NCBI RefSeq assembly: GCF_040783535.2
Contig: NZ_JBFONW020000005.1
Location: forward strand, 329,300 to 393,299
Length of the DNA: 64,000 nt
From: Aestuariibius insulae
Lineage (GTDB): Bacteria; Pseudomonadota; Alphaproteobacteria; Rhodobacterales; Rhodobacteraceae
Direction: 5' to 3'
Shown here piece by piece: positions 16,085-25,389 of this stretch. The notes under the pieces are model-generated. The model did not search any database. It saw only the letters and a list, made by a program, of their open reading frames with translations, and was not told where the DNA came from. Numbering within the stretch: the stretch's first letter is position 1; every line of letters begins with the position of its first letter. A program made the translations under genes and the position numbers.

Positions 16085-19014
16085 CGGTCCCCGGTTCCGC
16101 CGCTCGGCTTTTTGCGCTGCCGCCGGGGGTGGATTTTCCGGCCGAGCTTGTTGCCGGGCTAAGGCAGAGATGGCCAGAGCCGCTGGATCTGGCGCGGGCA
16201 GAGCTGTTCGTGAACACGCGGCGGATGCAGCGGCGCATCCGCGAGGTTTTTGACGCGGGGCCAGCGGCGCTCTTGCCGCAGATCCGGCTGGTGACGGATC
16301 TCGGCTCTGATCCCGCGCTGGTCCCGGACGCGCCGCCGGTCAGCGGGATGCGGCGGCGGCTCGAGGTGGCGCAGCTGATCGCACGGCTGATCGAGGCGGA
16401 GCCGGATCTGGCGGGACGGCACAAGATCTTTGATCTCGCGGACAGCCTTGTCGCCTTGATCGACGAGATGCAGGGCGAGGGCGTGGAGCCGGAGGCGATC
16501 CGGCGCCTTGATGTGCCCGATGTCTCGGATCACTGGATCCGGGCGCTCAAATTCGTGGAGATCGCCGAGAGCTATCTGGCGCAAAGCCGCGAGACGCCCG
16601 ATCCCGAGGCGCGGCTGAGGCGCGCGACCGAGATCCTCATCGCGCGCTGGCACAAGGCCCCGCCGGAACATCCGGTGCTGATCGCAGGCTCGACCGGATC
16701 GCGCGGGACAACGGCGCTTCTGATGGAGGCGGTGGCACGTCTGCCGCAAGGGGCGGTGATCCTGCCGGGCTTCGACTTTGATCTGCCGGAGCCGGTCTGG
16801 GCGACGCTCGAGGCGGCGCTCTCCTCGGAAGATCATCCGCAATACCGGTTCCGCAAGCTGATGGCGGCGCTGGATCTGGCGCCGGGGCAGGTGCTGCGCT
16901 GGACGGAGACCGCCGCGCCTTCGCCGCAGCGAAACGCGCTGGTATCGCTGTCGCTGCGCCCTGCGCCGGTCACGGATCAATGGATGCGGGACGGGGTCCA
17001 GCTGGGCGATCTGCAGGAGGCGGCGTCGGGGATGACCTTGCTCGAGGCGCCAAGCCCCCGGATCGAGGCGGCGGCGATTGCGCTACGCCTGAGGGAGGCA
17101 GCGGATCAAGGCGTCCGGGCCGCGCTGATCACACCGGACAGGACGCTGGCGCGACAGGTGACGGCGGCGCTCGACCGGTGGCGGTTGACGCCCGATGACA
17201 GCGCGGGGCTGCCGCTTCACCTTAGCCCGCCGGGTCGGTTCCTGCGGCATGTGCTGGCGCTGGGACAGCCTGTGCAGTTCGACGCCTTGCTCGTCTGTCT
17301 GAAACATCCGCTGGCCCATAGCAGCGAAGCGGGGCGCGGCGATCACCTGCGCTGGGTGCGCGAGCTTGAGCTTCATGTGCGCAGCGAGGCTCTGGCCTTT
17401 CCGGAGGCAGGCAAGCTGCGCGACTGGGCAGAGACAAAGCCGGACGCCACCGAACGGCTGAACTGGGTGAGCTGGATCTGTGATCTGGTCGAAAGCGCGC
17501 CGGGGCGGGGCGACAGGGCCCTTGCGACCCATGTCGCGGATCATCTGTCGCTGGCCGAGCGGATGGCGCACGGGCCGGGCGCGGAAGGATCCGGCGCATT
17601 GTGGCTCGAGGCGGCGGGCGAGACGGCGAAGGCGGTCTGTGACCAACTGCGCGACGAAGCAGAGCATGGCGGCGCCATGAGCCATTTGGATTACGATGCG
17701 CTGTTCGGCTCGATCCTGTCGCGCGAGGATGTGCGGCGCAGTGAGGGCGCGCATCCCTTCATCCGCATTTGGGGCACGCTGGAGGCAAGGGTTCAGGGGG
17801 CCGATCTGGTCATCCTCGGCGGGCTCAACGATGGCAGCTGGCCCGAGCGTCCGGCGCCCGATCCCTGGCTCAACCGCGCCTTGCGGCAGGAGGCAGGGCT
17901 GCTTTTGCCCGAACGGCGGATCGGTCTCTCTGCGCATGATTATCAGCAGGGGGCCGGGGCGCCGGAGGTCTGGCTGACCCGTTCCGTGCGGCTGGACGAT
18001 GCGGATGCGGTGCCGTCGCGCTGGCTGAACCGGCTGATGAACCTGATGGAAGGCCTGCCGGATCAGGGCGGTCCCGGCGCGCTGGCCGCGATGCGCGAGC
18101 GGGGGGCGGACTATTTGGACTGGGCCAAGGCGCTCGACCCAGTGGAGCCGGTACCGCGCGCGCGCCGTCCCTCTCCCCGCCCGCCGGTGGAGGCGCGGCC
18201 GAAACAGCTTTCCGTCACGCGGATCCAGACTCTCATCCGGGACCCCTATGCAATCTATGCCAGCCGGATCCTCGGGGTCTCTCCCCTCGGGCCGCTTCAT
18301 GCCAGCCCCGATGCGCTGCTGCGCGGGACGGTGATCCACCGGGTTCTGGAGCGCTTTGTCGCGGGCTGGCCTTATGAGGAGGCCGACGCCGAGGCCGCGC
18401 TGATGCGGATCGCCGATGAGACCCTCGCGGCCGAGGCCCCCTGGCCCGCGACGCGCGCGATGTGGCGGGCGCGTCTGGCGCGGATCGCGGGATGGATCGT
18501 CCGCACCGAGGCGGAGCGTCAGGCTGCCGGGACACCGCACCGGCTTGAGGGAAAAGGCCGGATCGCGCTGCCCGGTCTGGATTTCACTTTGACCGCCCGA
18601 GCCGACCGGATCGACCGGCTGGGCGACGGGCGCGTCGCGATCTACGATTACAAGACAGGCACACCGCCGACCGCAAGGCAGCAGAAGGCCTTTGACAAGC
18701 AGCTATTGCTCGAGACGGCGATGGTTGAGCGCGGGGCGTTCGAGGATGTCCCGCCGGGCAGTTCGGTCGCTTTCGCGCGGTATATCGGGCTGGCGACGCC
18801 GCCCGCGACCGTCGATGCGCCTTTGGACGAGGTGCCGCCCGCTGACGTCTGGGACGGCCTGGTCGCGTTGATGACCCGCTGGGCTGACGAAGCCCAAGGC
18901 TACACCGCGCGCCGGGCCATGGAGATGACCGACTATGGCGGCGAGTTCGATCACCTGTCGCGGTTCGGTGAGTGGGACCTGTCGGACCTCTCGGTGCCGG
19001 AGCGGGTCGGATGA
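16081..19014 (+). CDS. addB: Double-strand break repair protein AddB
   Basis: 977 residues, alphaproteobacterial AddB. The N-terminal inactivated helicase-like part includes VLIAGSTGSRGTTALLMEAV, then VILGGLNDGSWPERPAPDPWLNRALR, a hallmark of the AddB/RexB group. The C-terminal RecB-family nuclease domain runs from about residue 720 (LSVTRIQTLIRDPYAIYA) to DYKTG near 860, with the catalytic D-x-K. The four cysteines that hold the 4Fe-4S cluster of Bacillus AddB are not seen: no Cys follows the nuclease motif and the IxxCP position reads IRDPY. With AddA it resects broken ends until a Chi-like site and loads RecA. It starts at GTG overlapping murU and ends overlapping addA. Confidence 0.93.
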   Translation: MTVPGSAARLFALPPGVDFPAELVAGLRQRWPEPLDLARAELFVNTRRMQRRIREVFDAGPAALLPQIRLVTDLGSDPALVPDAPPVSGMRRRLEVAQLIARLIEAEPDLAGRHKIFDLADSLVALIDEMQGEGVEPEAIRRLDVPDVSDHWIRALKFVEIAESYLAQSRETPDPEARLRRATEILIARWHKAPPEHPVLIAGSTGSRGTTALLMEAVARLPQGAVILPGFDFDLPEPVWATLEAALSSEDHPQYRFRKLMAALDLAPGQVLRWTETAAPSPQRNALVSLSLRPAPVTDQWMRDGVQLGDLQEAASGMTLLEAPSPRIEAAAIALRLREAADQGVRAALITPDRTLARQVTAALDRWRLTPDDSAGLPLHLSPPGRFLRHVLALGQPVQFDALLVCLKHPLAHSSEAGRGDHLRWVRELELHVRSEALAFPEAGKLRDWAETKPDATERLNWVSWICDLVESAPGRGDRALATHVADHLSLAERMAHGPGAEGSGALWLEAAGETAKAVCDQLRDEAEHGGAMSHLDYDALFGSILSREDVRRSEGAHPFIRIWGTLEARVQGADLVILGGLNDGSWPERPAPDPWLNRALRQEAGLLLPERRIGLSAHDYQQGAGAPEVWLTRSVRLDDADAVPSRWLNRLMNLMEGLPDQGGPGALAAMRERGADYLDWAKALDPVEPVPRARRPSPRPPVEARPKQLSVTRIQTLIRDPYAIYASRILGVSPLGPLHASPDALLRGTVIHRVLERFVAGWPYEEADAEAALMRIADETLAAEAPWPATRAMWRARLARIAGWIVRTEAERQAAGTPHRLEGKGRIALPGLDFTLTARADRIDRLGDGRVAIYDYKTGTPPTARQQKAFDKQLLLETAMVERGAFEDVPPGSSVAFARYIGLATPPATVDAPLDEVPPADVWDGLVALMTRWADEAQGYTARRAMEMTDYGGEFDHLSRFGEWDLSDLSVPERVG

Positions 19015-22000
19015 GCGTTGTCCCGCCCCTCGACGAAGCGACCGAACGCCAGATCCGCGCCGCCGATCCGCGCGCCTCGACCTGGCTGGCGGCCAATGCG
19101 GGATCGGGCAAGACGCGGGTTCTGACCGACCGCGTCGCGCGCCTGCTGCTCGACGGGGTAGAGCCGCAGCGGATCCTGTGCCTGACCTATACCAAGGCTG
19201 CCGCCAGCGAGATGCAGAACCGTCTTTTCCGCCGTCTGGGCGAGTGGGCGATGCTGCCGCGCCCTGCGCTTGAGGCGAGCCTGCGCCAGCTGGGCGTCAC
19301 GACCCGGATCGATGCAGACCGGATCGCCGAGGCGCGGCGGCTGTTCGCGCGCGCGATCGAGACGCCGGGCGGCCTGAAGATCCAGACGATCCATTCGTTT
19401 TGCGCGGCCCTGCTGCGGCGCTTCCCGCTCGAGGCGGGGGTGAGCCCGGGCTTTGTCGAGATGGACGAGCGGAGCGCGCGGCAACTACGCCTGACCGTCC
19501 TCGAACGGCTGGCGGAGGACGCGCCGGAGGTGGTCGGCGCGCTGATGATGCAGGTGACGGGCGGAGATATCGACGATCTGATGCAGCAGATCGTGTCGAA
19601 GGCAGAGCTGTTCGAGGATGGCGATGTCGATGCGGCCTTGAGGGGCGCGCTGGGTCTGAGCGGGACGGCCACCTTGCAGGATCTGATCGACGAGGTGGTC
19701 GGTGCGGAGGATCTGGCGGAGCTGGGCGCGCTGCGCGATCTCTGCCGGTCCGGGAAATCGACCGATCAAAAGGCGGCGGACAAGCTGGATCCACTTATCG
19801 GGAAGACGCGCCTCGAGGCGGCGGACCTCGCGGTGCTGGAGGAGGTTTTCCTGACCGGTGCCAGCGCGAAGGCGCCCTTCTCGGCCAAGATCGGCACGTT
19901 CCCGACCAAGGATCTACGGGAGACCGCTCCGGATCTGATGGGCTGGCTCAACCCGCTGATGGAGCGGGTCGAGGCGGGGCGCGAGGCGCGTCTGGCGTTG
20001 ATGGCCTTTGACCGCAGCCGGGCGCTTCATCGGTTTGCGCGGGATTTCCTGCCGACCTTCGCTGCCGCCAAGGAGCGGCGCGGATGGCTCGACTTCGATG
20101 ATCTGATCCGCAAGGCGCGGCAGCTTCTGACGGCGCGGGATGTCGCGCAATGGGTGCTCTTCCGGCTCGATGGCGGGATCGACCATATCCTCGTCGACGA
20201 GGCGCAGGATACGAGCCCCGCACAATGGGACGTGATCCGCAGCCTCGCGCAGGAATTCACGGCAGGCGAAGGCGCGCGGGTCGATGCGGAGCGGACGATC
20301 TTCGTGGTCGGCGATCTGAAGCAATCGATCTACTCGTTTCAGGGGGCCGATCCGGGGGCCTTCGACCGGATGCGCGCCCATTTCGAAGGCGGTCTGAACG
20401 ATGCGGGAAGGCGGCTCAAGATCAGCTCGCTCGATCATTCCTTCCGCTCTGCCGTGCCGATCCTGCGGCTGGTCGATGAGGTCTTTCGCGGTACGCCTGG
20501 GCTGGGCACGGACGTTCTGCACAAAGCATTCAAGGCCGATCTGCCGGGCCGCGTCGATCTGTGGCCGCCGGTGCCTGTCTCCGAGAAAGACGACAAGCCC
20601 GACTGGACCGATCCCATCGACTATATCCCGCCCGGCGATCCCAAGGTGCAGCTGGCGCGCACGGTTGCCGCTGAGATCGAGCGGATGATCGCACATGAAA
20701 CTTTGCCCGAGATGCGGAACGACGAGGTCGTGCGCCGCCCGGTGACGGCAGGCGATATCCTTATCCTCGTGCGCGGGCGGACCGGCGCGCTGTTTTCCGA
20801 GCTGATCCAAAGCTGCAAGGCGCGCGGGATCGACGTGGCGGGCGCGGACCGGCTCCGGGTGATCGAGGATCTGGCGGTCAAGGATATCCTTGCGGTGCTG
20901 GCGTTTCTGGCCCTGCCCGAGGATGACTATGCCCTGGCCTGCGCGCTGAAATCGCCGCTCTTCGGGTGGAGCGAGGGGCAGCTTTACGATCTCGCGCAGC
21001 CTCGACCTGCCGGATCGCCGCTTTGGGCCGCGCTGCGGGCGGCACGGGCCGACCACCCCGAAACGATGGCCATTCTAGACGATCTAAGGAACGAGGCCGA
21101 CTTTCGCCGCCCCTATGATCTGATCGACCGGCTTCTGACGCGCCATGGCGGTCGCGCGCGGCTTCTGTCGCGGCTTGGGCGCGAGGCGGAGGATGCGATC
21201 GACGCGCTGCTCTCGCTCGCGCTGACTTACGAGGCGATGGATGTGCCCAGCCTGACGGGTTTTCTGGGCTGGCTCGACGGGGACGAGATCGAGATCAAGC
21301 GCGAGATGGGCGCGCAGGCCGGCAAGCTGCGGGTGATGACGGTGCATGGCGCCAAGGGCCTTGAGGCACCGATTGTGATCCTGCCCGATATGGCGGTGCG
21401 AAAGGCGCCCAGCGATCCGGTGCTGTTCGATGCGGACGGCACAGCGCTTTGGGGTATCCGGAAAGCGGACCGGCCTGCCGCGATGAATAGCCTTTCCGAT
21501 GCGGCGAAAGCCAAGCAGGAGGAAGAGCGCAACCGCCTGCTTTACGTAGCGATGACCCGGGCGGAAAGCTGGCTGATCTGCTGCGCGGCAGGCGAGGTCG
21601 AGGCGAAGGATCCCAGCTGGTACGCGCGCCTTGCCGCCGCGATGCCCGCCGCCGGAGCCGTCGAGGCCGCGATGCCCACGGGCGAAGGCCTTCGCCTGAG
21701 CCATGCCGACTGGATGGCGGGTCCGCTGGAGCCGCAACCGGCAGCGCGTGCTGAAGGGACTCGCCTTCCGGGCTTCGCAACATGCCCCGCCCCGACCGCG
21801 CCGGTGGCGGAGCTCACGCTTTCGCCGTCGGATCTGGGCGGCGCCAAGGCCCTGCCGGGCGCGTTGGGAGAGACCGAGGAAGAGGCGCTGGCCCACGGCA
21901 AGCGGGTTCACACTTTGCTTGAAATCCTGCCGGATCTGGATCGCGGCGTATGGCAGAACGCGGCGCGAAACCATCTGACAGGCAAGGGCACGATGGCTGA

Positions 22001-22391
22001 GATCGACAGGGCCCTGGCAGAGGCTGTGTCGGTTCTCGCGACCCCCACGCTGACCTACATCTTTGCACCCGGTGCGCTGGCCGAGGTGTCCGTCACGGCC
22101 CCTCTGGCGGCGCTTGGCGGGCGGCGGATCCATGGCGCCATCGACCGACTGATTGTCGAGGAGACCCGGATCCTCGCCGTGGATTTCAAGACGAACCGCA
22201 CCGTTCCGGACCGGCCCGAGGCGGTCCCGGACGGTCTGTTGCGCCAGATGGGCGCCTATGCCGCCGCGCTGTCCCTGATCTTTCCCGAGAGACGGATCGA
22301 GACCGCAATCCTCTGGACCGCGACAGGCGCATTGATGCCTCTTGCGCACGATCTTGTGTCTGAAGCGCTCAGAACCGCCACACCTGCTTGA
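19011..22391 (+). CDS. addA: Double-strand break repair helicase-nuclease AddA
   Basis: 1126 residues, UvrD-type helicase plus nuclease. Walker A is in ANAGSGKTRVLTDRV (about 28-42), motif Ia LTYTKAAASEMQNR, motif II ILVDEAQDTSPAQW near 400, motif III VVGDLKQSIYSFQGADP, motif V VMTVHGAKGLEAPIV near 780 and motif VI RNRLLYVAMTRAE. The C-terminal nuclease has LAVDFKTNR, the D-x-K active site. It is the motor and second nuclease of AddAB. Translation is coupled to addB (ATGA). The longer upstream frame is rejected because this ATG begins 28 residues before Walker A. Confidence 0.95.
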   Translation: MSVVPPLDEATERQIRAADPRASTWLAANAGSGKTRVLTDRVARLLLDGVEPQRILCLTYTKAAASEMQNRLFRRLGEWAMLPRPALEASLRQLGVTTRIDADRIAEARRLFARAIETPGGLKIQTIHSFCAALLRRFPLEAGVSPGFVEMDERSARQLRLTVLERLAEDAPEVVGALMMQVTGGDIDDLMQQIVSKAELFEDGDVDAALRGALGLSGTATLQDLIDEVVGAEDLAELGALRDLCRSGKSTDQKAADKLDPLIGKTRLEAADLAVLEEVFLTGASAKAPFSAKIGTFPTKDLRETAPDLMGWLNPLMERVEAGREARLALMAFDRSRALHRFARDFLPTFAAAKERRGWLDFDDLIRKARQLLTARDVAQWVLFRLDGGIDHILVDEAQDTSPAQWDVIRSLAQEFTAGEGARVDAERTIFVVGDLKQSIYSFQGADPGAFDRMRAHFEGGLNDAGRRLKISSLDHSFRSAVPILRLVDEVFRGTPGLGTDVLHKAFKADLPGRVDLWPPVPVSEKDDKPDWTDPIDYIPPGDPKVQLARTVAAEIERMIAHETLPEMRNDEVVRRPVTAGDILILVRGRTGALFSELIQSCKARGIDVAGADRLRVIEDLAVKDILAVLAFLALPEDDYALACALKSPLFGWSEGQLYDLAQPRPAGSPLWAALRAARADHPETMAILDDLRNEADFRRPYDLIDRLLTRHGGRARLLSRLGREAEDAIDALLSLALTYEAMDVPSLTGFLGWLDGDEIEIKREMGAQAGKLRVMTVHGAKGLEAPIVILPDMAVRKAPSDPVLFDADGTALWGIRKADRPAAMNSLSDAAKAKQEEERNRLLYVAMTRAESWLICCAAGEVEAKDPSWYARLAAAMPAAGAVEAAMPTGEGLRLSHADWMAGPLEPQPAARAEGTRLPGFATCPAPTAPVAELTLSPSDLGGAKALPGALGETEEEALAHGKRVHTLLEILPDLDRGVWQNAARNHLTGKGTMAEIDRALAEAVSVLATPTLTYIFAPGALAEVSVTAPLAALGGRRIHGAIDRLIVEETRILAVDFKTNRTVPDRPEAVPDGLLRQMGAYAAALSLIFPERRIETAILWTATGALMPLAHDLVSEALRTATPA

Positions 22392-22451
22392 CCCCACCCG
22401 GCCGCGTTCCTACCTTCCGCATCCGAACCCAGTCCTTTGAGGAGAGCCGAT

Positions 22452-22772
22452 ATGGCCACCCACGCCGTCACCGATGCAACCTTCGACGCCGAAGTGCGCC
22501 AGTCCGACGTTCCCGTCGTCGTCGATTTCTGGGCCGAATGGTGCGGCCCCTGCAAGCAGATCGGCCCCGCTCTGGAGGAGCTGTCCGCCGAGATGGACGG
22601 CAAGGTGAAAATCGTGAAGGTCAATGTCGACGAGAACCCGAACTCCCCCGCCCAGCTTGGCGTGCGCGGCATCCCGGCGCTCTTCATGTTCAAGGGCGGC
22701 GATGTCGTCTCGAACATGACCGGCGCCAAGCCCAAGGCGCAGCTGCAAAGCTGGATCGAAGAGTCAATCTGA
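22452..22772 (+). CDS. trxA: Thioredoxin
   Basis: 106 residues, the normal thioredoxin length, with the active site FWAEWCGPCKQ (Cys32/Cys35-type pair), the Asp of VVVDF that tunes the cysteine, and the cis-Pro loop RGIPALFMFKGG. It is the cytosolic disulfide reductant for ribonucleotide reductase, methionine sulfoxide reductase and others. A GAGGAGAG ribosome binding site precedes the ATG; a six-codon longer frame starting upstream is not used. It sits 60 bases after addA in the same direction, a common alphaproteobacterial placement, and is followed by a good terminator. Confidence 0.96.
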   Translation: MATHAVTDATFDAEVRQSDVPVVVDFWAEWCGPCKQIGPALEELSAEMDGKVKIVKVNVDENPNSPAQLGVRGIPALFMFKGGDVVSNMTGAKPKAQLQSWIEESI

Positions 22773-22793
22773 AGCACAAGCTGATTTCTGCAA

Positions 22794-22817
22794 AAGGCGC
22801 TCCTTCCGGGGCGCCTT
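22794..22817 (+). terminator. Terminator hairpin after trxA
   Basis: AAGGCGCTCC-TTCC-GGGGCGCCTT forms a ten-pair stem (one G-U) closed by a four-base loop, 21 bases after the trxA stop. It is followed by CTTCATTT, a pyrimidine-rich but imperfect U-tract. This fits a rho-independent terminator separating trxA from hslV. Confidence 0.75.
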
Positions 22818-22873
22818 CTTCATTTCCGCCGTAAGGTGGCCCATATGGAACCGGAAGACGGCAAGGAGGCCTC

Positions 22874-23440
22874 ATGGCGGATAGTGATTTTCCCGGCTGG
22901 CATGGCACCACGATCATCGGGGTGCGCAAGGGGGATGAGGTCGTCGTCGCAGGCGACGGACAGGTCAGCCTTGGCCAGACGGTCATCAAGGGGACCGCGC
23001 GCAAGGTCCGCAGGCTGTCGCCCGGCGGGCATGACGTCGTGGCCGGCTTTGCAGGCTCGACGGCGGATGCATTTGCCCTGCTCGAGCGGCTGGAGGCCAA
23101 GCTGGAGGCGCATCCCGGGCAGCTTCAACGCGCCTCGGTCGAGTTGGCCAAGGACTGGCGCACGGACAAGTACCTGCAAAAACTCGAGGCGATGCTGATC
23201 GTCACCGACGGCGATGCGCTGCTGGTCATCACCGGGGCGGGCGATGTTCTGGAGCCCGAGCATGGCATTGCCGCCATCGGATCGGGCGGCAACTTTGCCC
23301 TCGCCGCCGCGCGCGGGCTGATCGAAGGGGATCGCTCGGCCGAGGAGGTTGCTCGTCAGGCCATGGCGATCGCCGCCGATATCTGCGTCTACACCAACGG
23401 CAACCTGACCGTTGAGAGCATCGCAAAGAGCGGCTCATGA
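22874..23440 (+). CDS. hslV: ATP-dependent protease subunit HslV
   Basis: 188 residues, proteasome-beta fold. The catalytic nucleophile is the first Thr of TTIIGV (residue 12), exposed after removal of the short propeptide MADSDFPGWHG. GDGQVSLGQTVIKGTARKVRR and GFAGSTADAFALLERLE are family signatures. Twelve subunits form the peptidase core capped by HslU. AAGGAGG lies five bases before the ATG. Unlike the usual adjacent hslVU pair, here hslU starts almost 2 kb further on, after a coupled membrane-protein gene and an AT-rich orphan gene. Confidence 0.96.
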   Translation: MADSDFPGWHGTTIIGVRKGDEVVVAGDGQVSLGQTVIKGTARKVRRLSPGGHDVVAGFAGSTADAFALLERLEAKLEAHPGQLQRASVELAKDWRTDKYLQKLEAMLIVTDGDALLVITGAGDVLEPEHGIAAIGSGGNFALAAARGLIEGDRSAEEVARQAMAIAADICVYTNGNLTVESIAKSGS

Positions 23441-24498
23441 TCGAAAAGGACGACCTGCGCGCCGCCGTCGCCGCAGGAGCCATCACCGAGGCGCAGGCCG
23501 CCCGAATCCTGACGCTTTCGGCCGAGCGCAAGGGACATCTGAGCGCCGCGCGCCCCGACGAGGAGCCTTTCGAGCTGTTCAAAGGGTTCAACGAGATCTT
23601 TATCGTTGTCGGCCTCGTGATCCTCGCCGCAGGCTGGGCGGGCGTGTCCACCGCCGCCGCGCTGACCGGGTTCAACAACGTCTTCGGCCTGATCGTCGCG
23701 CGCAGCCTTGTCGCCGCCGGGATCATCTGGGCGCTGTCGGAATATTTCATCCGCCGCCGCCGGATGGTGGCCCCGGCGATCACGCTGACGATCTTCTGGG
23801 CGCTCAATACGACGCTGGGCTTTTCGGCCTCCTATGCCGAGCCATTCATGGTCGCGCAGCAGGACTGGTCGAGCACGATCATTCCGCTGGCGCTCGCCTC
23901 GGGGGCGCTGCTGCTTTATTGGGTGCGGTTCCGCGTGCCCTTCGCGCTTGCTTTGGTCGCGATCGGGATCTTCATCCTGATCACTGTGTCATTGGCCGTG
24001 CAGGCGGGCGATCCGGGAGAGATTTCGGATCTTTTCCTCCTTTCCTCCGAAGGGCCCTTCGCGCTGGCGACGCTGCTCTTCGGGGTCGGTGTTTTCGCGG
24101 TCGCCATGTGGTTCGACATGTCCGACCCGCACCGCGTCACCCGGCGGGCCTCGAACGGGTTCTGGCTGCATGTGGTGGCGGCGCCCGCCATCGTGAACAC
24201 CGTCGCGCTGACGCTCATCACCAGCGAGGCGCCGGGCGCACGGCTCGCTCTGGTGGTCTTCCTTGGAGCGCTCGCTCTCGTGGCCATCGTGATCGACCGC
24301 CGCTCCTTCCTGATCGCAGCGGTCGGCTATGTCGTGGCCCTCAGCGCCCAGCTCGAGGAAGGCATGGGCATCGCCACGCTCATCCTGCTGCTCGGGGTGG
24401 TGCTGGTCTTGCTGGGAGCCTTCTGGGAGAGGATCCGAGGTGTCCTGATGGGAATGCTGCCGTTCCTGCCAAGGGCAAAGCTGCCGCCGGTGGGGTGA
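23437..24498 (+). CDS. Multi-spanning membrane protein (DUF2157-like)
   Basis: 353 residues. A soluble N-terminal helix-turn part (about 1-48, DDLRAAVAAGAITEAQAARIL) resembles the start of DUF2157-type proteins; then about ten hydrophobic spans to the C-terminus, such as IFIVVGLVILAAGWAG and LILLLGVVLVLLGAFW. It has no transporter signature or catalytic motif that I recognise. Its ATG overlaps the hslV stop (ATGA), so it is translated with the protease subunit, and it may have a membrane quality-control role; that is inference from context only. The DUF assignment is from the look of the N-terminus and moderate at best. Confidence 0.65.
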   Translation: MIEKDDLRAAVAAGAITEAQAARILTLSAERKGHLSAARPDEEPFELFKGFNEIFIVVGLVILAAGWAGVSTAAALTGFNNVFGLIVARSLVAAGIIWALSEYFIRRRRMVAPAITLTIFWALNTTLGFSASYAEPFMVAQQDWSSTIIPLALASGALLLYWVRFRVPFALALVAIGIFILITVSLAVQAGDPGEISDLFLLSSEGPFALATLLFGVGVFAVAMWFDMSDPHRVTRRASNGFWLHVVAAPAIVNTVALTLITSEAPGARLALVVFLGALALVAIVIDRRSFLIAAVGYVVALSAQLEEGMGIATLILLLGVVLVLLGAFWERIRGVLMGMLPFLPRAKLPPVG

Positions 24499-24675
24499 AA
24501 TGTGAATGATCTAAATAGACTTCAGGTTGCATAAAAATACCAACATCTTTTACTTCGCAAGCAATGACTGGTGCTAACTACAACCGCCGGTCAATTGTTC
24601 TTTTGATACTTTAAAAATTTGGCTACTTCATGGCATAGGAATTGCCAACCGATCTTAAAACAAGCCGGATACAGA

Positions 24676-25134
24676 CTAATAGAGTGTAACGACAACCTCA
24701 GCATTCTTTGCAAGCTCGATGACTTCCTCGTTTGAAACGGCTTCACCAGAAGTATGCATCTTCCACTGTATATTTCCGTTTTTTGGGTACTGCCTAGAAG
24801 CAAGGCGATCCATATTAACTTTTAGAATTTCAGCCTTCCGGATAGCTGACTCTTTGTCCGAAGCCACAACGAAAACCGTAACAATTTTATATGCATAAGC
24901 CATCATTCCAATTCGATAGATCGATAATGTCTGCTCTTCATACTCTGTTTCATCAAGTTGAGGGATACCGACGATGATTACAGGCTTTCCAATGCGTAAA
25001 TTCATCGCCGTCTGATAGTTTGAAGATCCCCATAAAATATTCTGCGAGATCTTCAGTACTGCCTCAAGATCCGCAAGAAAGCTAGCGGCTGCGAGTGACG
25101 TTGTCACAGCCAAACTTTTGAATTTTGGCGTCAT
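24676..25134 (-). CDS. AT-rich orphan protein of unknown function
   Basis: A 152-residue frame on the opposite strand to its neighbours in a stretch (about 24500-25280) that is visibly AT-rich compared with the GC-rich flanks, with AT-rich codons such as AAA, ATT and TTT used freely. The product has a hydrophobic N-terminal third (LAVTTSLAAASFLADLEAVLKI) and a later VIIVGIPQLDE and IVTVFVVASDKESAIRKAEILKVNMDRL, suggesting an alpha/beta fold. I recognise no family. Base composition and its position inside the hslV-hslU interval point to recent acquisition. No mobile-element ends were found around it. The ribosome binding site is weak. Confidence 0.55.
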   Translation of the reverse strand: MTPKFKSLAVTTSLAAASFLADLEAVLKISQNILWGSSNYQTAMNLRIGKPVIIVGIPQLDETEYEEQTLSIYRIGMMAYAYKIVTVFVVASDKESAIRKAEILKVNMDRLASRQYPKNGNIQWKMHTSGEAVSNEEVIELAKNAEVVVTLY

Positions 25135-25389
25135 AATATGTTCGATCCCAAATTTCTAAAGGCGATCTAAGGAGAAGCAAGTCGCTCCATTACTACCCAA
25201 ATTTTTCCTACATAATAGCCAATCGTAAGACGCCGAGCCCTGACCGGTATGGAAGCTAAGCTAACCTTTTCGATGGTTGCTAATAATCCTGTCGCCAAGG
25301 TCCGGAAAGTCTCTCAAGCCCCCTCACCCCCCGTTGCGTTTTCCGCCCACATCCCTATCTCTGGCGCACCCAGTCAGACGAAGGCCCTC

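Noticed and set aside
17083..18540. 485-codon antisense frame in addB
   Set aside because: Shadow of a strongly conserved gene; no recognisable domain.
25249..25389. N-terminal extension of HslU
   Set aside because: The 47 extra codons lie in junction DNA next to the AT-rich insert and would make HslU abnormally long; the downstream ATG begins at the conserved start.
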